A stretch of DNA of 64,000 bases, taken from Stercorarius parasiticus. Its lineage: Eukaryota; Chordata; Aves; Charadriiformes; Stercorariidae. Below are positions 26,801 to 38,700 of this stretch, piece by piece. Each line of letters begins with the position of its first letter. The stretch's first letter is position 1. A program made the position numbers and the translations under genes. The notes below the pieces were generated by a model, which ran no database searches, was not told where the DNA came from, and saw only the letters and a program-made list of their open reading frames with translations. The stretch lies in the NCBI GenBank assembly GCA_013396915.1, contig VWZL01000360.1:946805-1010804 (forward strand), in the 5' to 3' direction.

Positions 26801-29800
26801 GAATTTGCTGGCAAGACTGTTAGCGAATCACTGTGTGTGGTAAAGCACTCCGCACCAAGTGTGCAGTTCAAAAAGTCTTTTAGAAGGGGTTTTGCAGAAA
26901 AGAACACTTCTAGGAGGTGAAGAAACTAAAGCAATATAAGATTTTGCTAGATATTGAACCATATTAATCTTTGATTTTATACTGTGGTAGTCCAGAGAGT
27001 TTGTCCTCAGTTATACTGGCAGGTTTTTCATTCTTTTGAGGTTTCATGATTTCTTGGATTTCTTACAAGTACCTGGCTCTCATGGTTTTAACCTCAAGTA
27101 CTGAGTAATGTATCATAGCTGGACCTTAAAGTCTATCCTTCAAAAGTCGCTTTTCCCTAAAGTTGTCTGAAAAATTGTGAGAGGCCTGTCTGTCCAGTTT
27201 CACCCCAACTGAGACACACCAGGGGATGTTGCCAGGTAGGCAGGCCTCTTGCCAAACCAAATTAAAAGAAAGAAAATGGTGTTCTGGTTCAACATTTTCA
27301 TTTGCTCCTCACTCCATTAGGCTTATGATTACAAAACTCAACAACAACATTTTGAAGGAAATAATTCTTGCTATTTCTATTAAATAAAAAAAAAGTGGGA
27401 CAGAAATCTGCTGTTGAACAAGATCCATAAACCAGCTGATGGAGAGTGGGAGTATTAAGACTCTTCGAATCAGAAAAAAGGTAGAGATACTGTGGAATTA
27501 ATGATGATTTAATTCACCCAAATTTGTCACAACAATTACACCTCCTCTTTCTTCATTTTGTGTCCTGCCAAGTTACCAAGTTACATCCTTGCAGTCCACT
27601 CATTTCAATTTAAATATTTTTTTTGGAAAGTCAAATTCCTCTGAAGCCTTTAGTAACATGGCTATTAGAATAGAGAAATTTAACTATGTGGTGTAAGCAC
27701 ACACCCTCTGTGTCTAGTACTTAAGCTATTGCAATTTGGTGCATTACATGACAAGATGTCAGGTTTCCTGATGAGAGATGGTGGCCAGGATGCTGAAAAG
27801 AATGGACATTCCCTTGGAACAGGTTCAGGAATCTGATTTAACTACAGGGCAGGCACCTAAACTAGTGCCTGCTCAACATGATGGATGAATTAGCCAGTAA
27901 ATCCTAAAACTGTAATTTCTCATTTGTCTTTGGATTCTGAAAACATTATATTTGAAGCTCTTTGAATGCTACTGCATTGCAGAGCATAAGTACTTAGCCT
28001 TGGAAAATACTGCTGATGGGATACTTCTGTCCTTCGCTCGGTGTGGGCTTGTCTCCAAATCATGGACTACGTCACTATCTTTGGGATCCAGCGTCTCTGT
28101 GCCATTCAACATTTAGCAACTCTGGCAAAAGCCAAACAGAGGGCTGGGAACCAGTTTTCTCAAGGGAAAAATTGTCCTTTCATTGTTGGGCTTTCTCTGT
28201 GCCTGGGCATGTTAGATTTCACTATTAATCCTGACACAGACCTCATACTCAAAACATGTCTAAGTAAAGCCCTCATAATAAATCAGGATTTATTATTCTA
28301 ATCTCATTTAGGTCATACAGTGGCGTACAACAGTACAAATGTAGGGCCTTAACCCATAATCCTTAAGGCAGCCAAAGCCTCCATCGGCTTCAAATAAAGT
28401 AATGCCTGTGCATCAAGGGCAGGAACTCACCCGCACAAACTAATCAGTGTAATGCAAGTAGCTTTAAAGCAAGAAAACTGTGGTTTCATAATTTCAGCCA
28501 ATACTTGACCAGAAGAAAATTTTCTAAAGAAAACCCTCCCCACCCCCCACTGGAAAAACCCATAAAAGCAGAACTAAAGCAGTTAGGTATTTCCCTTCAG
28601 TGGGCATTCCCGTAGATATATCAGTCAGCAGGGTATGAGCTGACTGGAAAAGGGAGGTGGACTAGATGTGGACTGACAACAGAGGGAGGTGGGTTTGAGT
28701 GCTAAAGATCACTTGACCCAGTGTTTGGCACATCCTGGCAGGAAACGCATCTTCTCTTGACAAAGCCTTGATGAGTAAAGAATAAAACACTACTTAAATA
28801 GGGATGATTTTAGCCACATCTAGTAGAGAGAGTTAATTCATTTTCTTCTCCTGGCTTCTGTCACTTAGACAACAGGAAGCACCTGGCTCACAGCTAATAA
28901 AGCTCCACGTTAGAAATCATCTGTTTCAGCCCTGATTATCTGCTCATTCAAGCAGCTGAGAATTCAGCTATGGAAGCAAAAAGTCCTGAAGCTTGCTAAA
29001 TTCTTCTCAGGTTAATGTCTGGGTAAGGTTATCGACTCCAGTATCCCAAATCTGCTCCAGCTGCTGCTGGCATCCATACTAGCTCAGAGGACTGTGCAAT
29101 GTTAGGAAGTGGGCTCACAGATGGTCTGAGCAGCTTGATGTTTCCTCATTTTCCTAAACTGCATTTGGCAAGGATGCATCCTGAATGGTCACTGCAGAAA
29201 CTTTTCAGCCGTAGGGCTATCCTTGGAGTAGTGCTGATGACATCTTTGTTGGTGAGGGGCCTACAGAACTCCAGTCTGGCCTTTCTGGGATATAAGAACA
29301 GGCTGGAAAGCGGTAGCCAGTGTGGCTGGAAACAAAGGATCACATCTGGGAGCATGAGGTGATGTAGCTGTGCAGAGAAACAGCAAATTCCTGAGCTACT
29401 TGTCAAACCTACAGCTCAGGGATGAATTCCCACAGGATGAGGTTTCTTTGATCATCAGTGAATCTGTACTTAAGACACCTGCCAAAGACCTGAGAGACAA
29501 ACGGAACTTCTTGGCTAAAACCAAGTAGTAAGCAAACCTCTACAGCAAATTTGTGTTCAGCATTTAACACACAAGGTTCAGCTGACAGCACCCTTCCTTG
29601 CCTTGTACGTGTGTATCATTTGTATGCTGTATCCTATGTTCATATGTGTGTATTTGTGCTGTTACTTTCCTGCTGCTGTATGACTTGTACAAGCCTACAC
29701 CTGAGGGCGAAGGACTGGGGTAGCTCCTCCAGGTTCAAGCCGAGGAAGGGGAAAGAGCTGGCACCTTACCTGGCGGGGCAGAAGGGCAACATCTACAGCC

Positions 29801-29939
29801 CCCAGGCTGAGCTGCGTCCTCGCCCCTTCTGAGGTGCCTCTCCATCAGCAGAAAGGAAGCGAAGACAGTCTGAGACCCCTCGCCTGCACCCAGAAGCGCT
29901 CTGTCCCCACCTGCCAACAGCAAGAGACAGGGAAGGCTC
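23828..29939. other. Probable 5' UTR intron of GPR137B; no gene seen
   Basis: About 6.1 kb of ordinary AT-rich sequence without recognisable coding exons, RNA genes or repeat families. If the CpG island at 30 kb is the GPR137B promoter, this is part of a 6.75-kb first intron (30,582 to 23,828). Otherwise it is 5' flank. Confidence 0.5.
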
Positions 29940-30640
29940 GCTCATAGCCTCCCCCCGCCGGGAGCGGCCTCAACCTTCGCCACGACCGCACACTCCTCTA
30001 TCCCCGAGGCGCAGAACCCTGAGGAGGGGTGAGAAGGAGCAGTGAGCTGGAGAGAGGCGGGTTCTATGAGGCTCGTCCCCTCAAACAAGGCGGGCAGAGG
30101 CTCAGCGCCGGCCAGACCCGACCCAGGCAGGCCCGCTCCCCTCAGGGCGGCCTGGCCGCGTCTCTTCGGCACTACGGCGCCCCCTAGTGGCGCAGCGCCG
30201 CACCGCAGGCGCCGGCCGGCACCGGCCGCAGGCGGCAGGCGGGCCGTGGCTGTGGTGGCGCAGGGGTCGCCCGACGGGGTATCGTGACTCGGCTGCGGGT
30301 TTGCCGCTCTGCGGACGTAGCCGCCTTCGTGTGCCGAAGACCGGGCACGGCTCTGTGAGGAGAAAATGAGAAATGGGAATGGTTTTACCACGCTGCTTGT
30401 TGATGGGGTTAAATTCCGATTTTTATTTTTTTTAAATTTTAAATTATTATTTTCAGGGCTGACAGGGCGAGCGCAACAACTTCCACTTACAAACCCCAGG
30501 GCGGAGTCGCAGCGGGGCCGGGCGCGGGAGGCGGCGGGCACAGGGCCTGGCAGGCCCGGCGGGGGCCCCGGGGCGCCGTTACCTCGGCGTGGGCGGCGAC
30601 ATCCCGGCCTCCGGCCCCGGGGGATCCCACCCGTGAGCTG
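29940..30640 (-). promoter_or_regulatory. GPR137B: CpG island, probable GPR137B promoter and first exon
   Basis: GC-rich and dense in CpG, with runs such as GGCGCCGGCCGGCACCGG and GGGCGGCGACATCCCGGCC, flanked by AT-rich DNA. A short AT-rich stretch (about 30,362-30,460) divides it into two blocks. On the minus strand ACGCCGAG|GTAACG at 30,583/30,582 is a credible splice donor that could join the acceptor at 23,828. The 260-codon open frame crossing the island on the minus strand is low-complexity and looks like a by-product of GC content. The island could also drive a plus-strand non-coding transcript. Confidence 0.6.
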
Positions 30641-31715
30641 TGGGTCGTTATTATTTGTTAAGGCTGCTACTGGTGTATGTACAGCATTCAGAGTTATATA
30701 GGAGCCAGGGGTCTGGGCAGGCAATTGACTCCCTTCTGCTCACCACCTGAGAAGGAAACTCTGAGGAGATTGCAGCTGGTTTCTTTCCCCTCCAGCTCGG
30801 TGTGTCCTGAGGGCATCTGCTTTTCTGTCATGCCTGCCGGAGAAGATACCTGTTTCCTTCATAAAACTGCCCTGAAAGAGAAACAGAAGTTACATCAGTT
30901 CGTGTCCTTCAGCCAGCTGCATTTAGCCAGGTGGTTTCCTGTCCTGACCAGCAACTTTTCCAGATTTACCTCTCTTGCCAAGCAGTAACCAGCATTGCCC
31001 CGCTCTTTGTCCTGATTGCTTCTGCAGGTTTTTATTTTTTTGTGAACTGTGTCTCAGTGGCCAAAATCAATCTTATCCTTCTTAATGTCATTAAAATACA
31101 TTTATGTGAAAAATAAAGCTAATAGTAGGTGGCTTGATAAAATGTTGGTTTTATCGGGCGAAAAGGGCCAAGAATATATTGTATGTTTTTAAATGGAACT
31201 GCTTTCGCTTCTAATGCAGTAAAATAAAAGATGATCGTTTCATGAATTTAATAATCATGCCAACAGTTTGTGTTTGTTTATACCATGACAGAACATTAAA
31301 TGCGTTAGACTTCAAATGGCTGAGCTGAATAAATTGCGCTAGTGGGTGGAGCAGAGCAGAGAACTGTAAAAGTGTGAAAAAAGAAAATAGTGAAAAAAGA
31401 GGAAAGGAGAAAGTTTGAAGAAACAGAGCTGCAGATGTTATTATAGGAACTACATTAAAGAGAAACTCTGCTTGGAGAAAGTAAGTATTAAGCAGATTTC
31501 TTAACCTTTGGGGGATTTTTATAAAGTTCTCACAAGCAAGTTATTTGATGATATCATGTGGATAGCAAAAACTTTGTCTTTCTCATTTCTTTTCATAAAC
31601 CTGCGTCTATGTAAGTTTATTGTATTAAATAAGCGTCTTGGCTACAATTATAATTCCTTAATAATAATATTTGACAGTAAATTTATAATAAATCAAAATT
31701 ATAAAAATAAATAGA
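30641..31715. other. Intergenic, AT-rich; end of contig A
   Basis: Falls from the CpG island into AT-rich DNA. An AATAAA lies near 31,112 on the plus strand but I see no gene to go with it. The block ends at the N gap with AATTATAAAAATAAATAGA, which reappears at 32,456. Confidence 0.7.
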
Positions 31716-32025
31716 NNNNNNNNNNNNNNNNNNNNNNNNNNNNNNNNNNNNNNNNNNNNNNNNNNNNNNNNNNNNNNNNNNNNNNNNNNNNNNNNNNNNN
31801 NNNNNNNNNNNNNNNNNNNNNNNNNNNNNNNNNNNNNNNNNNNNNNNNNNNNNNNNNNNNNNNNNNNNNNNNNNNNNNNNNNNNNNNNNNNNNNNNNNNN
31901 NNNNNNNNNNNNNNNNNNNNNNNNNNNNNNNNNNNNNNNNNNNNNNNNNNNNNNNNNNNNNNNNNNNNNNNNNNNNNNNNNNNNNNNNNNNNNNNNNNNN
32001 NNNNNNNNNNNNNNNNNNNNNNNNN
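31716..32025. other. Assembly gap (310 N)
   Basis: Run of N between two contigs. The flanking overlaps show that the contig at 32,456-33,149 belongs directly after position 31,715, so the gap as drawn is misplaced. Confidence 0.98.
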
Positions 32026-32095
32026 CTGTATGCAGCTGTATTTGCTTTGTCTTAACTATGCCATTGCTGAGAATGTTTCATCAGAAACTGCTGTC

Positions 32096-32178
32096 TTTAT
32101 TTTTATTTTATTTTTATTTTATTTTTATTTTATTTTTATTTTATTTTTATTTATTTATTTTTATTTTATTTTATTTTT
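32096..32178 (+). repeat. (TTTTA)n microsatellite
   Basis: Tandem TTTTA/TTTTTA units with a TTTA interruption near 32,148-32,160. The tract lies just inside the contig that follows the N gap and may have helped break the assembly. Confidence 0.9.
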
Positions 32179-32345
32179 CACATTTTGTTGGCCCAGATTT
32201 TTTTAAAAAGTAATGAATGTCTAAATCTCAGCTTGGCAAAGGTGGTACAGCCACTTGATTGATGAATAGAAAAAATACACAGAATTTTAAACTACCTTAA
32301 TGAAAGAAACAGAGCAGCTGAATTTGAGTCTGATTAATCAGTATG

Positions 32346-32454
32346 AAACATTTTGAGATATGCATAACCTAGTTTGTCAGTTTAAATGTGAGAGATGTAC
32401 TAAAGAGACCTCAACCAGTGGCATCAGTGACAAAGCTAAAATCAAAAGTGATTT
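32346..32454 (+). repeat. 109-bp exact duplicate, copy 1 (assembly overlap)
   Basis: Starts AAACATTTTGAGATATGC and ends AATCAAAAGTGATTT, directly before a single N at 32,455. It is identical to 33,151-33,259, which begins directly after another single N. Exact contig-end matches next to N bases indicate an unmerged overlap rather than a genomic repeat. Confidence 0.95.
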
Positions 32455-32455
32455 N

Positions 32456-33149
32456 AATTATAAAAATAAATAGAAGTACACTGTGTAGCTATATTAATCT
32501 TATACATTAATATATCGTTAAATATAAATATACTTTAAGTTATAACTAGTTAATAAATTATATAATTATTAAGTAATATGATATTAACTATTTAAAAATT
32601 AGGAAATGGCGGCATTAAGTCAGCACAAGTTTTCTTTGAACCCTCTTGCAAGTGCTTTTTGGTGTTACCTTTAGTGAGTATTTTTCCCCCGGATCCTTGC
32701 TTCATTCAAAGGACAGTAGTAGCACAACAAGCATTCTAGGAGAAAGCAGAGTTGTTAGGAAGTGATACAGTTGTTCATAGGGTGTAAGATGTATGCAAAT
32801 TGAGGTTTAGTAAAATAAGGGTTTGCATAAGGGCATATCAGGTCTTTGTAACTACAGGATGGGGAGGGCTGAGGAGCTTTACAGAGAGGAGAGGGTAGAA
32901 ACTGTCCAGTGCTACATGCTGTGAAAGGAAAATGGATAGAATGATTTAACAGCTGGGACGGAGCGCAGGGAGTAGGTATTTATCCTGGACATACTTCTGT
33001 CACCTCCAGCTGTGCTGGCTGTAGTTTATTTTGGAGCAAAGTCCAGTATAATACAATGGCAGATTTCCAACCCTCTTATAGAACAGACAATGTTGCAGTA
33101 AAAGGACTTCAATCATTTTTGCTATTAAAATGTTTTAAGAGGTGTGTTC
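32456..33149. other. Misplaced contig C, intergenic
   Basis: A 694-bp contig between two single Ns. Its first 19 bases equal the last 19 bases before the N gap (31,697-31,715), so it should follow that contig. The start is very AT-rich. No gene, repeat family or RNA was recognised. Confidence 0.8.
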
Positions 33150-33150
33150 N

Positions 33151-33259
33151 AAACATTTTGAGATATGCATAACCTAGTTTGTCAGTTTAAATGTGAGAGA
33201 TGTACTAAAGAGACCTCAACCAGTGGCATCAGTGACAAAGCTAAAATCAAAAGTGATTT
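33151..33259 (+). repeat. 109-bp exact duplicate, copy 2 (assembly overlap)
   Basis: Identical to 32,346-32,454. Here it is the start of the contig that carries the sequence onward to the CR1 and LTR at 34 kb. Confidence 0.95.
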
Positions 33260-34284
33260 TAACTAATTGAGAGCACGTGTTGGGATTATCATATGTTGGG
33301 ACTGCTTGTCACAATTGTTTCTTGGGTCGGTGACACCAGGTGTCCATTACATAAGTCATGCTAAGTATTGGGGTTTTTGAGAATACAAATTATGGAGAGC
33401 CAGAAGGATAAAATTGTAGTCTTAGGAGGCCTACAGCCTCCTAAGGTCGTTTATTGCACCTTGCTAAAGGTGTGTCCTATGTTCAAACACATGGTAAAGG
33501 AGTATAAAGATATATAAAGATATGAAGGAGAAAGAATTTCCAGGACTGTATCTTCAAAGGTAGGATACACAAGCCTCTGTCTGTATCTTCAGACAACTTT
33601 GGTTATAATTTAGTTAGGATTTTACCAAATCTATTCTAACAGCCTACCTATTTTATAGTGTTTATGTCTATCAATAATTTTGAATTAAGAGAAGCAAAAT
33701 AGTCATTTCAGAGAAAGTTTGCGATAAAGAAGACAGTGTGATCTGGTAGTCAGAAGTCAGTTGAGGGGGACAGTCAGTTTCCCCCATAGAGCTCTATAAA
33801 AATGAGTTGCACAAGAAAAATTCAGTCTTCAAAATGTTTTCATTGAGACACATTAAATGTAAATTATTATAATTTGTTCAGTTTGCAGAAATTTATAAAA
33901 AGAAAGATATTTTTATTAAAAAAAAAAGCAAACATGAAGCTAGTTATTTGGACAGTATATCCTCTTTATAAAAGCCTTATAGTGCTATATCAAAAGTGAA
34001 TTTAATGTTAGAAGAAATGAGGTCTGTTTTGGAAAAAAAAAATCTTTTAATTAAAAAGTAAAGCAACTACATCTCCTTCTGTGCTCTCTATTGAAAACAC
34101 AGTGAGTGACAGATACAGAGACCATGGAAAATTCTAAGCCTTTTTTAATTCTCTGTAAAATACAGAGATTAATGAAAAGATACAAATATCTCTATGACAT
34201 TTTGTGATAGATACCTGCGTATGCAAAGCTGTTAAAAATTCTGAAAACTCAGCAGTAACAAATTCCATCCTTTCAGGGGGTATT
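33260..34284. other. Intergenic, nothing recognised
   Basis: AT-rich sequence with short poly-A tracts (33,919-33,928 and 34,036-34,044) but no coding potential or repeat family that I can name. Confidence 0.7.
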
Positions 34285-34525
34285 CGCTGGGAGCTGAGGT
34301 TGTTTAGCCTGGAGAAAAGAAGGCTGAGGGGAGACCTATCAGTCTCTTCTCCCAAGTAACAAGTGATAGGACAAGAGGAAACGGCCTCAAGTACAGAGGA
34401 CATTTAGATTGGATATTAGGAAAAAATCCTTCACAGAAAGGGTTATCAAGCATTGGAATAGGCTGTCCAGGGAAGTGGTTGAGTCGCCACCCTGGAGGTA
34501 TTTAAAAGGTGTGTAGATGTGGTGC
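34285..34525 (+). mobile_element. CR1 3' region, left part (split by LTR)
   Basis: Begins GAGCTGAGGTTGTTTAGCC, continues through GGATATTAGGAAAAAATCC and CTGTCCAGGGAAGTGGTTG, and stops at GATGTGGTGC. The CR1 sequence resumes at 35,642 after the LTR. Orientation is plus. Confidence 0.92.
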
Positions 34526-35641
34526 TGTGGAATAATTACTAAATTGGCCTAGCAAGAAAAATAATACAAAAGGTATAGCATTGTTCACACACAAAGGAAA
34601 ATTACAAGGAATCAAGAGGCTCCTGAGAAAGAATGCAGCTGCAGCTGGCACGTGAGGAATGCGACATCTGCGATACCCGGTGCTGGGAAACACACGAGGG
34701 ATGGAACGAAACACGCTTGTTCCGTGGCCTTCCCTTGTGATGGGAACAGGATGGCACTACGGATAAGCTGCCTACGAAAACAGATAAGCGGCCTACATAT
34801 CAATCGGAGCCAATATTTCATCAAATGTTGATGAAATGCTGTCCTTCGTGCGAACCTTGCTCATCAAAATTTACCAAAATACCCCTCCATCCCGGAGGCT
34901 ATCCGCCCCCAAGGTGCGATAACTTCTCCTTGAGCATATCAATTAAAATGAAAACATTTATGACTAAAGTCACTCAAACTCCACCTTTGAAGATAAAAAA
35001 ATAGTATAAAAGTAGCCCGAGAGAGGGGGGGTATCAGGGAAGACACCATCGCGGAGAATTGCACCACCTCTGACTTCTGGGATCAGTCGACGGGCTGAAC
35101 CTCTCTTCCCCCCCACAGGGACGCCTTTGGGTAAGACTTAGATTATACCGAATGCTTTCTCGGGAAACTTAGAAAATCTCTTTAGAGTCTCTCTTTTCTA
35201 CATTTATAGCCAGGCTGTATTTTATAACTTAGTCGCGCGCTTCATATATATAACCATACTTTAACTTGCACGTGCTTTGCAGACAGTGTATTTATCACCG
35301 GCAATCCTAAGAACCTGTATATCTGTTGCTTAAATAAACTGCACTGTTTTAAGTAGCTAGTCGTTTTTAGTTTCTCACTGAACGCGACCAAAGACTCGAG
35401 AGTGGCCGTGCTAGTTCATGAGCACGACTAGACTGAAGGTGCAGTCCACTATTAGTGTATCCAAAATCGTAATAGTTTAATACATATTAAACGCGATTGG
35501 ACTGATAGTGCTGAATTGGGCATCACTCAGAATTTAAACCTAGCCGCACCTAGCCTCCCACCTCGGTGAGGAGTGTTAGAACGCAAGGGGGTTTATTTTC
35601 TGCCAAAACCGCTTGCCCCTCTGTCCCCTTTTCACGCAACA
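34526..35641 (+). mobile_element. Solo LTR of an endogenous retrovirus, 1,116 bp
   Basis: The element starts TGTGGAATAATTAC and ends CACGCAACA, the TG...CA ends of an LTR. It is flanked by the exact 5-bp target duplication GGTGC (34,521-34,525 and 35,642-35,646). Removing it restores a continuous CR1. A TATAAAAG box at 35,005 and an AATAAA at 35,333 give a U3-R-U5 layout in plus orientation, with U3 about 480 bp long. No internal retroviral genes are present, so this is the product of LTR-LTR recombination. A 5-bp duplication is typical of ERVL-like and some other groups. I cannot assign the family. Confidence 0.88.
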
Positions 35642-35741
35642 GGTGCTTAGGGACATGGGTTAGTGGTGAACTTAGCAGTGCTGTGTTAACGGTTGGACTC
35701 GATGATCTTAAAGGTCTTTTCCAACGTAAATGATTCTATGA
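35642..35741 (+). mobile_element. CR1 3' terminus, right part (split by LTR)
   Basis: Resumes with GGTGCTTAGGGACATGGG and runs through GTTGGACTCGATGATC to the terminal AATGATTCTATGA. Together with 34,285-34,525 it forms one CR1 insertion. Confidence 0.93.
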
Positions 35742-38700
35742 CCTATTAGTATGTTTAGTAAAAAGATGCATTTCTCTAGATTTAACATAACAGATCTAGC
35801 AGCTCCAGTCAGCCCCTTTACTGCAGGTGTCTTCATGGCAGGGGCCAGCGGAGGGTGCTGTTGTTATTTTTCTGTACCAGAGCAGCGTGGAAAAAAACAG
35901 AGTAAAGTTGTAGTAGGAAAAGTACAGTGTGCCAGCGTGGGGTCCTGCGGTCTCCTTCCCAGCGTGGCCTGTGCAAACTCCCACCCACTACAGCCTCGAA
36001 AAGCTACGAAGCAGCTAATAACGGTCGACAGCGAGCACCATCTCCAGTCTGAAAGACAGGGTGTCTTAGCTACAGTGTGTCGGGGAGAGGTGGGGGAGCA
36101 GGAAGGGAACAGCTTCCCTTAAGAAAGAGTCTGCAGCAGAGTGCAAAAAGCTGAGTGGTAGGAGTCAGTTGTTTGTCTCACTTTCAATGTGTAAGGTTTG
36201 ACACATGGACAGGCAAGAGATTCTCATCAGTCACTGGATTCGGTCTGCCATGCTAAGTGTTTGAGTTTGTCTGAGCTCTGTTTCAATTTTGAAATTTCTC
36301 TGTGGAGCTGCACAACGTGTTTACCTCCTTTAGGATAACCTTTGGCTGCATAGGTACATCCTTTGTGGTGAGCTTTTGCTTCCCTTGTGATATTGTAGCT
36401 TCTTGGCTGTTTTCAAGCAATCCTGATGCCAACTTGGAAAAGTCACCTTTTAAAGGTTGCAAGGTGTGCAATATTAAAAGTATCATGTATTGTGGCCTGT
36501 GGATGTTGAATAGTATATGCTTGGATCCTTTGCTGGTTGACTTCACAGGTATGGGACCTCTGACAGGGGAAAATCTGCTGGGGCCCTCAACTTCTGCTTC
36601 ATTATATTTTCAGTTTGCCAGATATCCTAAAGAGAAAGCCTTCAATGCCAAGAACTCTTTAACATGCACTGAATGGAGTCTAAAGACAGAGATTAGACAT
36701 AGGAAGCAGGAGTCAATCTCAACAAGAAATAACTTACAAATACACCGTTTAAGCCTCTTGGTGCCTACTGTGTGCTGCTCTGCCTTTTTGGTTGGCACTA
36801 ACTTCACCCAGTTTTTGCTCTTTGGACAAGTACCAGTGCCTTTCTTGTGCCTAGCGAGTCAGGCGTGCCTTCCTTATTACTGAGTGGCAGCATTTCTCCT
36901 TTATTCAAACACAGCAAGCACTCATTTAGAGAATTCACTCTTCTCAGCTGAGAATTACTGAAGATAAGTGAGACCATCAGTCAAAGAAGAGATCCATTTT
37001 TTCATGCAGGGTGCCAAGACCGGCAGGATCAGCAGACCTTAGGTGTTATTTGGTAGGGCTGGGAGTGCATGCATGGTTAGGCAGCAGTCCACCTCTTGCT
37101 TCTTTGCCTGCAGGATTGGATAGCCCAAGTTGTTTTCTTCTAGTTGCTGTCAGCCACTTAAAGTGAATGGGACAATTTGTATGCACAACTGTCAGCAATG
37201 TCAGGACTTATATTTGTATCCTCTGACTTAAAAGACTCAGGTTCTTTCTCTTTCCCACCATCCTTCTCTCGTCTGACTCCTTTTTGAAATCCAGTTTTCC
37301 CCCTCCCTGATTTATTCCTTCTCAATTGAAAAAAGACATCCTCAAAGTAAGGAGTGAGGTTACTGAAGCCAGTGGAAGTTCAGAAGTTCTCAGTTCTGGG
37401 TCTGGCTCCACCACAGCCAGGAGCAGCTGAAAGCAGCTGGTTCGGGTTCTGGGACAATAACTGACTTGTTACTCTGCTGAAGCAACACATGCAAGAAATG
37501 TTTATATCTGGTACCAAGAGGGATAAAGCATGTTCAGTGAAGATGGGCTCTTTGGAGATGACAAAGGTCCAGTCCTTAGGCAAGGCTGAGCAATTTGGGG
37601 GGATTTCTGTTTAAGTAATTCTGAAAAGCCTGAGAAAACATTAGTGCGCTGGAGGGAACGTTCAGAAATCGTAGAAACTAGAAAGATTTTGAGAGTTAGT
37701 GGCAGTGAAATAATAAGGGTAATGTATTTATAAGTTCTTCTCTATGTATAATATATATGATACTAAATATAAGTCCCAAGGTTACAAATGCTCAGGCAGG
37801 AATGTTCCCAAGTTTTTGAGAATGCTTAGATGTATGAAATGTGCAGGGTATGCTGCTGAATATGTGAAAGTGAGCATCATCAAACAGAAAAATTAAGTTA
37901 GTCTTGGTCATATTTTGCCAAGTAAAATGGACATGATGCTGTGGAAACTTTGAAGGTAAGGTGTTATTCAGGCGAGAATCATTCCAGGCAGAAGTTCCTC
38001 TCTAATTCTCCTATCTTTGTACTTTGCTGTCTTTGGATAGAGGGTTATTTGAAAAATACTGCACAGTCAGGGGTGATTTGCTGCTGCTGTTGTGTTTAAT
38101 TGGTCTGTTTGTTTTCCTTTACTCTGAAGCATACGTCCTGTTTTCAAAGTGATGGCACAATTTATGGAGATCAGAAACAGCCTGCAGATATTTAAGACCA
38201 ACCTTTTTGTTCCTCCACCACACAGATTGGAAGTGGTTGCAAAAGTTTTGTATCTTTCTCTGCTTGCTAAATTGTAATTTGTCAGTCCTAAGCCCCCCAA
38301 TAAGGCTGAATTTGGCAGCCAGCAACGGAATTCTTCTTTACGTATTCACCTTAAAAGTATGACTCTAAGTTTTCCTTTTGATTTTTCATTAAGTTCTGCC
38401 ATGTGGTAATCCCCTGAATATCTGAAGTTGGTGAGCTTTCCCGAGGCTTGTGAACGTTATGAGTAACTACACAGCTTCACACTCTGGATACCCGCAGAGA
38501 CAGTTATTACTTGAAACTGGCATTTGCCTTAGGAAGAAACATGATCTGGTCCACTTCAGAAAGCTACTTCTGGTTGTCAGGAAATCTCCACTGAGTTTCC
38601 TGTGTGTCTTCTGATTTGCCAGGTGGACAACCTGTATTTCTTTGGTCCCTTACTTTTTCTGTTTGTAAAGTGGAATAATAATAAATGTTTCTTAAATCAA

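Noticed and set aside
29942..30724. 260-codon open frame on the minus strand across the CpG island
   Set aside because: Low-complexity Pro/Arg/Ala/Gly translation explained by GC content, no domain or signal, and a probable splice donor lies within it. Treated as promoter and 5' UTR.
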